Positions 10,035 to 20,292 of a DNA stretch of 64,000 nt are shown piece by piece. Source of the stretch: Eustoma russellianum (taxonomy: Eukaryota > Streptophyta > Magnoliopsida > Gentianales > Gentianaceae); assembly GCA_036186865.1 (NCBI GenBank), contig AP025062.1:11837891-11901890 (forward strand), in the 5' to 3' direction. The stretch's first letter is position 1, and each line of letters starts with the position of its first letter. The notes beneath the pieces are model-generated. The model searched no databases. It saw only the letters and a list, made by a program, of their open reading frames with translations, and was not told the DNA's origin. Both the position numbers and the translations under genes were made by a program.

Positions 10035-11924
10035 ATGTCAACCGTAAGGCCTCCTCTTTTTGATGGTGAGTCTTTTGTACAATGGAAACTTAGAATGAAA
10101 CTTTTCTTTATGGCTATTGATATTGATTTGTGTTCTACTATAGAAGATGGTCCTTTCCTTCCTTCTAATTTATCTACTGTTGATAGTGTCACACTAGAAG
10201 TCATAAAACCGAAACAAGAATATACTAGTGATCACAAAAAGAAAATTATGACTGCTAGAGACATGCAACTACTTTTAAACAGACTGAGTAAAAGTGAATC
10301 AAGTTACGTGTCTAATTGCTCTAGTGCACAAGAGATGTGGAGGATTCTAGAAATGAAACACGAAGGGACTAGTCAAGTCAAAGAGTCCAAAATAAATATG
10401 CTTATGTCTACTCTTGAGTCTTTTAAATTATTGCCCATGAATCTATCGTTGATATGGACTTACGATTGACTAACATCTAGAATTCTCTTGAGTCTCTTGG
10501 CAAAGCTTTTTCTACACAGGAAAAGGTTCAAAAGGTGTTAAGGAGTCTCCCATCCGAATGGGATTCAAAAGTCACTGCAATCGAAGAAAGTAAGGATACT
10601 AAATCGATAAAAATAGAAGAATTGACCAGATCATTAAAGGTATATGAAAACAAACTCACTTTAAGAAATTCCGAATCTACTTCTAAACAAGATAAGGTTA
10701 TTGCGTTTAAATCAAATGAATACGTCTCTACTTCTTATGATCGCGTAGATGATAGTGGCATAGATTCCGATGATGAAGATCTAATCACGATGGCTAGAAG
10801 ATTAAGAAAGATCATGAGAAAATCAATTAAAAACAAACACAAGCCTACTTCATCTAAGAACCATAGAAATAAAAATAATGAGGAAATAAGGTGTTATGAA
10901 TGTGGAAAACTTGGACACTTGTCATATGATTGCCGTAACAAGGACAAACAAACGCACAAACACCTTGACAAGGATCGAACCAAAACTAGACTCGTCTCAG
11001 AACCTAAACAAAGGAGAAGAGCCTTCAAAGCCTCCACTTGAAGTGATTCATCCGACTCTGAGACTGACGATACGGAAGAACAAACGGCACAAGTATGTTT
11101 TACATCTAAGGCATCAAATGAGGTATCTTCTGACTCTGATTCTGATTCTGAACCTTCTTATGATGATTTGTTTAGTCAATATTTAGAATTGCATAAATTC
11201 ACAAAGACTCTTGCAAAAGAAAAGAAACAATTAATTGAAGACAAGAAGTTGTTAGAATCTTCTAACACGAACCTTGTTTCTCAATTAAACGATTCAAAAG
11301 AAGAGTCGTCTTACATCATTAATACATTGAAATTAGAGATCTCATCATTAACGAAACAAAATAATGAAATGAAATCCGAGATTTTAAATTTGAAATCAAG
11401 GAATATAGATCTAGAAAAAATGGTGAAACAATTTGACACAGGTACAAACATGCTAGATCGCATCATTTCTTCCCAAAAGCATGATAACGTCAAAACCAGA
11501 TTAGGATATATTGAGAAAAATGAGACACTAAACAAATCAATCAAATTCATTATGTCTAAGAAAATAGATGTGTCTAAGACATATGTGGCGCCTAAGAAGA
11601 CGCCTATATCCCACTATGTCATCTCATCGTGCTTCATCTTCATATCATACGAGATATAATTTGGTGCTGTACAAATATGGAAAGAAACCATTAATTCATA
11701 CACGACATTCATTTACATCTAGATCACATTCCATGCACACCAACATAAGAACATATCAAAAACCAAGATCATACTATGTGCATGATGGGATTCTCGGTCA
11801 AAGGCTAAATACATACCCACATAACGTCTATTATGTTGCGTCTTCATCTCCTTTCTCAGCTTTTGGAAGACCTAGAAAGGTCACCCAAATTTGGGTACCA
11901 AAAGGGACATTTGCAAAGGGTTGA
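10035..11924 (+). pseudogene. gag: Element B copia gag, broken
   Basis: Sirevirus-type Gag. The likely start is ATG at 10035 (MSTVRPPLFDGESF); the open frame extends upstream into A's LTR, but that is an accident of insertion. The UBN2-like core (FVQWKLRMKLFF, AQEMWRILEMKHEG, VKESKINMLMSTLESF) is followed by LRSLPSEWDSKV, a CCHC zinc knuckle CYECGKLGHLSYDC (10892-10933), an acidic Ser/Asp stretch and a coiled-coil-like Lys/Glu/Leu-rich region (about 11200-11480). The frame ends near VTQIWVPKGTFAKG at 11924, a motif that normally precedes the protease. A one-base loss near 10435, a TAG near 10480 and stops at about 11039 and 11657 break it. Element C carries the homologous gag on the other strand. 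Confidence 0.88.
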
Positions 11925-12153
11925 ATAAATAACTCTTAAGAACGCACTTGAAATGCATGATTTTTGTTGATATACTGAATGCTATTTCTTTCTTACATGC
12001 ACTTTTGATATAAATAACAAAATAAAAGGGGAGAGAAAGTGAATGATTTAAGGGGGAGAGAGTGATTTAAGGGTGTTTGAAATTCAAATTTGTGCCCAAT
12101 TGGAGGGGGAGCGTTTAAATTTAAATCATGAATCATCAAAAGGGGGAGATTTT
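11925..12153 (+). other. Element B post-gag leader with polypurine tract cluster
   Basis: Non-coding. Purine tracts at 12023-12038 (AAAAGGGGAGAGAAAG), 12050-12060, about 12101-12111 and 12138-12149 (AAAAGGGGGAGA). The last one abuts the LTR start and is the likely active plus-strand primer. The whole pol region expected here is missing. Confidence 0.75.
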
Positions 12154-14509
12154 TGAGAAAAAGAGTTTGAGTGATTTACAAATACATGATTTAAATACTA
12201 CGTGTTTAAGAAATGCATGACAAAATTTATTACTTGACACGTTTTTGCGATATACATGCCTTATATATTTTGTATATAAACTTGCCATACTGACAAGCCA
12301 TGAAGCGTTAAAGCTTACATCAAATGGCAAACGTTTGTTGTGTTTGAACTAATTTTAGGTGTCACCATTAATGAACTAAACTAGTTCAATAAGTGAAGTA
12401 CTTAGTTTAATGGACTAACTAGTTCATTAAATGGAGATATATTTGGAGAAGGCATGATAGCAAAAAATTGAAGAATGGAAATTCTCCTTACTCATCCACT
12501 TCACACGCTATTAACATATAAATCATATGTATTTATATTTTTGCTACAAAGGCACAACACACATATATTCTGACGTACTACAGACACGTTACATATATTA
12601 CAAACGTACGCCAACGTCACACCACTATACTTACCTCATATTTATGAGTACATTCAGGTCTTATATCATATGATATAAGTCATGGTGATGACAAAATTAT
12701 TACGACACGTTATAAGGTTATAAACCGAAAATTATCGTACCAGGTGACTACCGAAACTTCGCCAACATGTCACATACTTTCCATATATAGACAGCCAGCC
12801 CATATACTTTAAAAAGAGCCAAATATTTCATGGCTCACATGGTATTTTCAGCCATAAAATCATTCCATGTTGGCACACACAAATCACCCCCAATTAAGGC
12901 CAAATTATAGAGATTCCAAATTTAATTTTTTGTCACATGGGGCGCCACTTTAGTACAGCCATTAGAGCTGAATATCTACTAGATTGTTTGTATATTATGT
13001 GTGACATAATATATATAACATGTGCAAAAAGTTTGAATTTAATCGAATAAAAATCGCATAATCGACGAAAGTCGAAAATTCGGTTTTCTACGAACATAAC
13101 ACATGGAACGTTTTTGGCATGACATGTAACATGTATCTATATAATTTTTACATATTCAAGACATGTTAAAATGTACTAGAATATTCAAATTAGGGCTGAC
13201 TGGAATATACCATATATGTGTAATTATTGTGCATTATTTTACGAAGTTTACAAAATGAAATTGAGCACATGTTGGAGATGGTTCTTACGCCTACTACATG
13301 ATTAATGGGGCCTATGTGGAGCTTAGTTGGCATCTCAATTGGTGGAGGATATGCCACACAAGGTTAGTGACACAAAAGAAGAAGCTACACAAGGTAACAA
13401 TTCAAACATGTCAAACTACTACACATGCTGAAAATTATTCAGCACATGTACATTAGTGGCCCATTTTTGTGTCTAAATGCACCCAAATTTGCTTCCCAAA
13501 ATTGAAGGGATTAATTGTTGATTATTTGGCAACATTTTTAAACTTTATTTGGCACATGTTTTTACTTTTTAATCTCAGATTTTACAGCTACTAAATGATG
13601 ACAAGATTCATCCAATCATAGAGTGTCAAGTAAGCAAAGTCAAGACATTCATCCAATCATGTTGTGCCAAGTAAGCAATATGGTGTCATATCTACACAAG
13701 GAAATCTTCCAAGGACATAAAAGAGATCTCTTAAGAAGGGAAGGAGCCCTAGGGGGTGGCCAAGGCTGAATAAAAAGAGGAGAAATAGAGCAAGCAAATT
13801 TAATACAACTCTCATATTCTCTTAAGTGCAAAAGTGTCTGCTACTCTCTCTTTCTACATTTCTTTCTTCTTCTTCTTCTCTCAAGCCTATTATTCTTATA
13901 TTCAATATATTGAATAGGCTTTGATTAGACCACCATACATGTTCCATTTGTTGTAAAAGGATTGATCAAGGTATGATCAAGCCTTCATCCGTTTGGTGGT
14001 GGTGTTCGTGATCGGTGTGCTTGATTGTATTGTTTGTGAAAGGGTGGAGTTGGTGTGTAACACCCACAACCCATATGGTAAGGTGTTTTTTTGTGTTTAG
14101 TGATAACCTAGGAAGGTGTCCTCGAAGACTGGAGTAGGTTGATTTAACCGAACCAGTATAAAATCCTTGGTGTCTTTACTTTTAGCACTTTACTTTCATT
14201 TTTTCAGTTTCTGCGTTGATTTCGTTGCAAGTGTAAAAATAGTAAACGACTTTCAAAAATTACAGAACATTGCAGAAACATAGCCACATCCCTTAAGTTT
14301 CATTTGGTGCAAGTCTCAATCCATTTGGACAAGTATAAGTCAATCAAACATTAATAGTTCTGAGACTAGTGCAATCTGATTTTCAGACTTGCAAAGGTTG
14401 AGAACATCAACGTATTTGACATACTTCACAAAGGAATTTGTCAAAACTGTTTCAACCCATTTAAATACATATATTAAGGGTGTTTTCATTAAATTTTCAG
14501 ACCATTTGG
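12154..14509 (+). repeat. Element B 3' LTR, left piece
   Basis: Starts TGAGAAAAAGAGTTTGAG just after the polypurine tract and continues at 53696. Holds a TGAACTAAACTAGTTCA-like palindrome (about 12370-12440), a hairpin CACATGCTGAAA...TTCAGCACATG (13422-13449), duplicated CATCCAATCAT...CCAAGTAAGCAA units (about 13611-13678), a TTC-rich microsatellite (about 13853-13880) and a TATAAAAT promoter candidate at 14157. Homologous to G (40795-43834) and to the LTR of C. The last five bases, TTTGG (14505-14509), are the target duplication of D. Confidence 0.88.
14157..14164 (+). promoter_or_regulatory. Candidate TATA box, element B 3' LTR
   Basis: TATAAAAT inside the block GAACCAGTATAAAAT-CCTTGGTG, which is conserved at 43151 in G and, on the minus strand, at about 58882 in C. 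Position and conservation across three LTRs support a core promoter. The start site is not visible. Confidence 0.5.
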
Positions 14510-14866
14510 TGTAGCGCCCCGCCCCCGGACCTTGTGCGAATACGGTGCACCCGCCATACTTCACTAAGGAGAGTACAAAGCGTCATGCATAACATGCAAA
14601 AATCCATAACTTAAGCCATGGACTTCTATGCTAACATTTAACATGGAAGTAAAATTTAGGCAGAATTAAAACTTTTTAAAATAAACATGCATTACGAAAT
14701 ACTAAGTCCCCAAAAGTAGTAGTCCACAAAACAACATCACCGGAATCCCAAAGAGTTTAACATAGTTCATAGTACATCATCATAGCAGCACAAAAGTCCT
14801 TAAGCCTTATCCTCTCCTGACACCTCGACTACGGGTACGACACCTTTGGTTCATCCTCGATCCATT
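14510..14866 (-). repeat. Element D 3' LTR, piece 1
   Basis: Starts TGTAGCGCCCCGC (reverse complement of the LTR end) and matches 49644 onward. Ends with the CCATT target duplication of E at 14862-14866, inside the conserved micro-exon. Confidence 0.92.
14829..14866 (-). other. Conserved LTR micro-exon, D 3' LTR, 3' half (cut by E)
   Basis: Minus-strand reading ends in ...EWIEDEPKVSYP and stop TAG (14829-14831). The 5' half of the exon continues on the other side of E at 24608-24628. The acceptor CCCCCAG lies at about 24629-24635. This copy keeps the stop codon that the right LTR copy has lost. Confidence 0.58.
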
Positions 14867-15732
14867 TGTTATGCCCCACACCCTCGTAGAATAATTAAAG
14901 GATAAAAAAAAATTAAATGGGATTAATGACAATAAATGGTAATGAATTAAGGATCAAATACTGAATTAAGTGGTATTTATTGAGGGATTAAATATTGGAA
15001 TTAATTGGTATTTAATTTAGAATTGAATATTAGGATTTAAACATTTCAGATAAAGGAGATAATAGGATATAATTTAGAAACTCAAATTTCACCATTTCCC
15101 ATATCAAAACTGACAGAACGTCAGTTTCTCTTCATTTTCAGAAAAGAAACCGACGCCCTCCCTCTCTTCCTCTCCTTAGGCGACTTCTTCCTCTTGCAAC
15201 CCTAGGTGAGGATTCCTCAAGATCTTCAATCTAATCCTTGTTGTTCTTCGATTCTTCTTCGAGTAATCACAGGCAAGTAATCTGCTTATGAGTTCCTACG
15301 ATTTACGAAAGAGAAAAAGGCCTATTTTTGATATCAAAATGGATCACTATGCAGTAGTTTCTTTTCGTGGATCTATATGTGAATTATGTGTTTTGGTTTT
15401 GAGATTTGGCCACAGTATATGTTGAAAATTGTTTGTTGTTGTTGTTGATTTGGTGGAATCCTGCAAATCCCAATCCCTGGAACCCTACTTTGTTGCTATT
15501 TGCGTTTGAAGGGAAGGGAGAGTGAAAAGAAGTGATTTTGGGTTTGATTTGATGAATATTTTGGGTTTAGGCTTGAACCCTTGATTGGTATATGAAAGAC
15601 TTTGTTTTGGTGAATTTAGTGTGGATTGATAGGGAAGATTAGGCTTGGAATGGTTGGAAGGAATTTGGAAATTGATTGGGGTTTAGATCTGCAGTTTCTG
15701 CAGAAATCGCAGAAGGAAATTCTGGAAAAACG

Positions 15733-15940
15733 ATGACATCGATCGATCGATGTCATGCAGGTGAGAGACTGATGTGCTTCAGTTGGACTTGGATCGATTG
15801 ACGTAGAATGAGGGAGAGATCGATGTATCCTGATGGACATCGATCGATCGATGTGAGGAATCGATGTAACATCGATCGATCGATGTAGGCTGAGTGAGAG
15901 ATCGATGTGCCTCAGATAGACGTGGATCGATCGACTTCAG
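15733..15940 (+). repeat. ATCGAT palindrome cluster, E 5' LTR
   Basis: Copies of ACATCGATCGATCGATGT at about 15736, 15838 and 15869, plus shorter GATCGATG(T) and GGATCGATTGACGT variants. The same cluster lies in the 3' LTR at about 23047-23285 with a different copy number. Confidence 0.8.
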
Positions 15941-16364
15941 GGGCTGACATCCATTTGTTTTGTGGGAAATTAAGGGAAGAAAGAAGGAAACTAGGGGATC
16001 CTTTAGGTGACCTTAGGGACTTCTTAGGATCTGATTGGGGTTAGTATAAGTCTTGGGAACGCGATCTAGGATGATGAATTGACGGTGAGTACTTTGTAGG
16101 ATATTTGAATCGGATTTCAATGTGAATGATTTAAGGGGTTAAGAATGAAGGCTTGAGGCTTTGATAGAGTTCAAATGGAACGTGTGAAGAGGGTTTACTT
16201 CGTATCCTTAGTATGAACGCTTATGTGAGGTAGACCTGAACATGTGTTGACACGTTTGAAAGTGAGAATGTGCTAGAAGTCTATGATTGAAAAATGTTAT
16301 TGAATGATGAGAAGATGTGCATTTTTGCATCATGGCACTTGCATTTGCATTATGTTTTGATAAG

Positions 16365-16552
16365 AGCTGTGCCTCGGCACAGGGTGTAAAGTTTGCGAAA
16401 TGAGCTGTGATGTGTTACAGGGTATAAAGACAAGCTGTAACCATCACCGGTTATGAAGACAAGCTGTGACACATTATAGGGTATAAAGTTGAGCTGTGGT
16501 TCATCACAGGGTATAAAGACAAGCTGTGGCCCATCACAGGGTATAAAGTTAC
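16365..16552 (+). repeat. ~32-bp tandem hairpin repeats with TATAAAG, E 5' LTR
   Basis: About five units of the type AAGCTGTG-N6-8-CACAGGGTATAAAG. CTGTG and CACAG form a stem in most units. The equivalent array in the 3' LTR is at about 23695-23915. Confidence 0.75.
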
Positions 16553-16896
16553 GCGACCGGACATTATGACATGCATTGCACTGTTTTGAAAAGTATCTAC
16601 ATAAGCATTTGTGACTGTGTAGTGTAGTGCATGTTTTGAACTGTCATGCATCACGTGAGTCGTTATGGTATGGTTGATTTGTAAATGAATTGTTGCTGAA
16701 CTGTTTATTGCTTGAGAGTTATTGTTCCTTATTCTGTTGTGCTATTAATCTATATTCTTGAAGTTATACAAGACATGTGCCCCATCACCCTTTGATTTAG
16801 ATATTACTCATGTCTTGCCATGTGTTGATCCCGTATGTCTTATAAGCGGGTTACTTGCTAGCGTTTTTCGCTAAGGGTACTACCGTTGTTTTGCAG

Positions 16897-16961
16897 ATGA
16901 GCCCGGTTATGACATGATATTTATAAAGGACGATGGCGAGTGGGCCGAATGGGATGCTTAG
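16897..16961 (+). other. Conserved LTR micro-exon, E 5' copy (diverged)
   Basis: Follows acceptor GTTGTTTTGCAG. Phase 1, as in A, D, F and H. Encodes DEPGYDMIFIKDD followed by GEWAEWDA and TAG, so it is two residues longer than the others. A stem TAGCG-TTTT-CGCTA lies just upstream (about 16859-16873). No clear donor is conserved; GATCCC|GTATGT at 16833 is one candidate. Confidence 0.45.
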
Positions 16962-17242
16962 AGTACTTAGTGGGAGATAGTCGAGACTGTTTCTAATTAT
17001 TTCGGGTTCTTTCATTCACTTGAGGATTTAGTTGGCTACGACCACGAACAATCTTTTGTAATCTTATTACACTTTGATGTACGGATTTGATGGTTTAGAT
17101 TTTATTTTGCACGTGTCTTCGTGCTTATTCTATTATGTCATTGATGATGTGTGTTCGAGAGATGAGACGTCTTGTAGTCTTCTCAATAAGCTACGACGGG
17201 TGCACCGGTTCAGATCCCCTGTCTGGGTCGGGGCGCTACATG

Positions 17243-17254
17243 TGGTATTAGAGA
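17243..17254 (+). other. Primer-binding site, element E
   Basis: TGGTATTAGAGA, two mismatches to the canonical tRNA-Met complement, two bases after the LTR. Confidence 0.85.
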
Positions 17255-17518
17255 CTAGGCTTCAGATCTACCTCGGAGACCTAAGTTATGTCATATAGAG
17301 TCTTAAGCTATGATTTTGACCTTAAGTTGATCCATAGGTCTAAGTACTTGATCTTAGATATAAGATGAATTAGGTTGGGTGTGTGCGAGCGCGATAAGAT
17401 TAAGCAATAAGCGTTATTTTCCTTTTAGTTTATGAGTTCCGTCCTGTACAGCGCATATGGACTTTCAGTATTTATCTTTGAAACTACTGAATGCTAATAA
17501 GCGTTTATTTTGCAGACA

Positions 17519-18593
17519 ATGCCTCCCAGAAGAGAAAACCAGGGAAATGGCGGTAACGGGAACGACAATCCTCCGCCACCGCAGATGGTAGTACTGCAGG
17601 ATTTGATGGATGCTATAACAGTAATAGCACAGGGAGTTGCTCAACAGCAACAACAGCCTCCTCCGCCACCACCGCCTCAGCATGGTATCCGATACTATAT
17701 TGGGGAGATACGGAAGATGCATGCCCCCACCTTTGAGGGGACCACTTATCCGGAGGTGGCAAAATTCTGGTTGGACGAGGTAGAGAAATGCTTCAGGCTG
17801 GTGCAAGTGCCAGAGGAACTTAAGGTCGATGTGGCCACGCCCTTACTGAGTGGCAGAGCAAATGACTGGTGGAATGGTATTCTGCCGAAAATGACCCCTC
17901 CTATCTTGTGGAGGCAATTTGTCGAGGCTTATAAGGACTATTACGTACCAGAAACTGCCATATTAGAGAAGATGAGGCAGTTTGACAAACTGGAGCAAGA
18001 GAGGATGTTTGTTTCTGATTATGCTGATAGATTTCATGCCTTGGGAAAGTTCACACCCATGGTATTGGAAAATAACTAGATGAAGATGCTCAAATTTGAG
18101 CAAGGTTTGAATCCCCGCATTCGGACTGCTATAGCGGGGTCTAGTCTGAAAACCTTCAAGGAGATATTGGATGCCTGCTATCGGGTGGAGAGCGACATGC
18201 GCAGGTCACAGTCTAGAGAGGCTCGTGACGACATAGGCAATAGGTCCAGAGATGATAGAAGTGGAGGTAGACCCGGACGTTGGGTCAAAATTCCCCAAAA
18301 AGGCCAGGCAGGACCGTTTCTGAGGGCACCGCAGCCGAGTCAGTCTGATCGTCAGATGCCCGGAGTGTGCCCCCATTGCAAGAAAAATCATGTAGGAGAG
18401 TTTTGGAAGAAAACCGGAGCGTGCTTTAAGTGTGGTAAGACAGGCCACAGGATAATGGATTGTCCCGAGTGGAAGCAAAAGCCACGGGGAGAAGCAGTAC
18501 TGTCGCAGCAACAAAGGGGCAGGCCCAAACCCAACGCGAGGGTACATGTAATGACTGACGCTGAGGTGCAGGAGAGCATTGATGTTGTGACAG
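17519..18593 (+). pseudogene. gag: Element E gag, one nonsense codon
   Basis: Gypsy Gag, starting at ATG 17519 (MPPRRENQGNGGNGN) right after TTTTGCAGACA. The upstream in-frame TTG is not a credible start. Residues about 40-65 are Gln/Pro-rich. The Gag core follows with PTFEGTTYPEVAKFWLDE, RANDWWNGI, DYADRFHALGKF and LNPRIRTAIAG. A CCHC zinc knuckle, CFKCGKTGHRIMDC, lies at 18422-18463, preceded by CPHCKKNH. TAG at 18077 interrupts an otherwise open frame of about 358 codons, and downstream codons stay in the same frame. The end IDVVTG abuts a putative intron, as in A, D and F. Confidence 0.9.
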
Positions 18594-18702
18594 GTACAAT
18601 TTAAGTTACATCTTAGTTGTTTAAGTTGAATTTTAGCTGTTTAAGTTGAAATTGAAGGTGCTATACATGAAAATTTTTATGTGTTACACTCTTTGTGTTT
18701 GG
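18594..18702 (+). other. Putative intron 1 (gag/protease junction), element E
   Basis: Donor ACAG|GTACAA in phase 1. The protein would resume as G-AILVNKVPANVLFDSG at 18703, but the bases before that are GG rather than AG. Either the acceptor has mutated, or the next AG (TTCTAG, 18714) is used, which keeps the frame and skips four residues. The intervening sequence contains stops. It is not similar in sequence to the A/D/F intron but lies at the same codon. Confidence 0.55.
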
Positions 18703-20223
18703 GTGCGATTCTAGTTAACAAAGTGCCTGCAAACGTATTGTTTGATAGTGGAGCAAGTCACTCGTTCATCTCTAAGCGATTCGTCAAAGGACTTGACTGT
18801 CTACCCGAGTGGCTTGAAACCCCCTTCAGAGTGCAGGCAGCTGAGGATCAAGTACTGGTTTCACACCACCAGTATAAAGACTGTGAATTGGAATTGAAGG
18901 GGAAGGTGTTTCCCGTTACTTTGGTCCCAATTGCGATGAGGGATTTCGATGTGATATTGGGCATGGATTGGCTGACCAAGTATCATGCCAATATCGACTG
19001 CAGACTGAAGCTAGTAACTGTCAAAGATCCTAAAATGAAGGAAGTGACAGTTCAAGGGAACGTCAAGCTAACCAAAGCCCCGAAGAAAATATATTTGACG
19101 GCAATTAAGGCTTTCAAGGCTTTGAAGAAGGGAGCAAAGGGACTTATGGTATATGCTTTGGACGCAAAGTACGAAGTTCCCTCCATGGATCAGATTCCTG
19201 TAATCAATGAATTTAAGGACGTATTCTCCGATGATTTTCCGGGAGTACCGCCATCAAGAGAAGTACAGTTTGAAATCAACTTGATTTTCGGAACTGAGCC
19301 TATATCCAAGGCACCTTACAGGATGGCCCCAGCTGAACTTAAGGAGTTAAAGGGTCAACTACAGGAGTTGTTTGACAAGAAGTTAATTAGACCCAGTGTA
19401 TCACCTTGGGGAGCCCTGTCTTGTTTGTCAAGAAGAAAGATGGCAGTTTGAGATAGTGCATTGACTACAGAGAGCTGAACAAAGTAACCATCAAGAATAA
19501 GTATCCACTGCCAAGAATCGAGGATTTATTTAACCAATTGAAAGGTGCCTGATTGTTTCTCAAAGATCGACCTTCATCAGGGGTACCATTAGTTGCTGGT
19601 GAAAGCAAGTGATGTTCCTAAAACCGCTTTCCGCACTCGATATGGGCATTATGAGTTTTTGGTGATGCCTTTCGGATTGACTAATGCCTCAGCAGCTTTT
19701 ATGGACCTGATGAACACCGTGTTCCGAGAACAGTTGGATCAATTCGTGGTGGTGTTCATCGATGATATCTTGGTTTATTCCCCTGATGAACAATCCCATG
19801 CAGAACACCTAAGAGTGGTGTTGGAAATTTTGAGGCAACAGAAACTATATGCCAAATTCAGCAAATGTGAATTTTGGCTAAGAAGTGTAGCCTTTCTCGG
19901 TCATGCGATTTCGGAAGACGGGATCTCTGTGGATCCTAAGAAGGTAGAAGCCATTACAGATTGGCCAAGACCGACAAATGTGACCAAAGTGAGAAGCTTC
20001 CTAGGCTTGGCAGGCTACTATAGGAAGTTTGTTGAGCGATTTTCAATAATAGCAGTTCCATTGAGTCGACTTACTCAGAAGAAGACTAAGTTTGGATGGA
20101 CTGCTGAATGCGAGCAGAGCTTTTCTGAGCTCAAGAAGAGATTGACCACATCCCCGGTGTTGGCACAACCCTTCGGCACCGACGGTTTTGTGATTTACAG
20201 TGATGCGTCCAAGAAGGGACTAG
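18703..20223 (+). pseudogene. pol: Element E protease and reverse transcriptase, broken
   Basis: Protease LFDSGASHSFISKRF (about 18737) and FDVILGMDWLTKY; linker YRMAPAELKELKGQLQEL; RT from SVSPWGA through LNKVTIKNKYPLPRIEDLFNQL, with no intron at the position used in A, D and F. Next come KTAFRTRYGHYEFLVMPFGL and catalytic FIDDILVYSP (about 19756-19785), FLGHAISEDGISVDPKK, and RNase H start VIYSDASKKGLG, where a putative intron begins. A one-base loss near 19410, TAG near 19452, TGA near 19551 and TAG near 19591 disable it. The stretch from 19593 to the intron is open. Confidence 0.9.
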
Positions 20224-20292
20224 GTATGTATATCATTACAACTAATGCATTGTATATACATATGCCAGTCTTAAACTAACCTTATGTTATAG
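20224..20292 (+). other. Putative spliceosomal intron (inside RNase H), element E
   Basis: 69 bp, CTAG|GTATGTATATC...CTTATGTTATAG|GT, phase 1. Splicing joins KKGLG to CVLMQNG, the exact RNase H sequence that is uninterrupted in A, D and F (GLGCVLMQ). ACTAACC about 20 nt before the acceptor is a textbook branch-point sequence. Stops inside the segment rule out translation. Confidence 0.78.

Larger units (their letters stand above)
14867..17240 (+). repeat. Element E 5' LTR (2374 bp)
   Basis: TGTTATGCCCC...GGGGCGCTACA. Carries candidate donors CCTAG|GTGAGG (15206) and GC-type CACAG|GCAAGTA (15273), ATCGAT palindromes (15733-15940), hairpin/TATAAAG tandem repeats (about 16365-16552), a hairpin plus acceptor (about 16856-16896) and the micro-exon (16897-16961). 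Confidence 0.94.
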
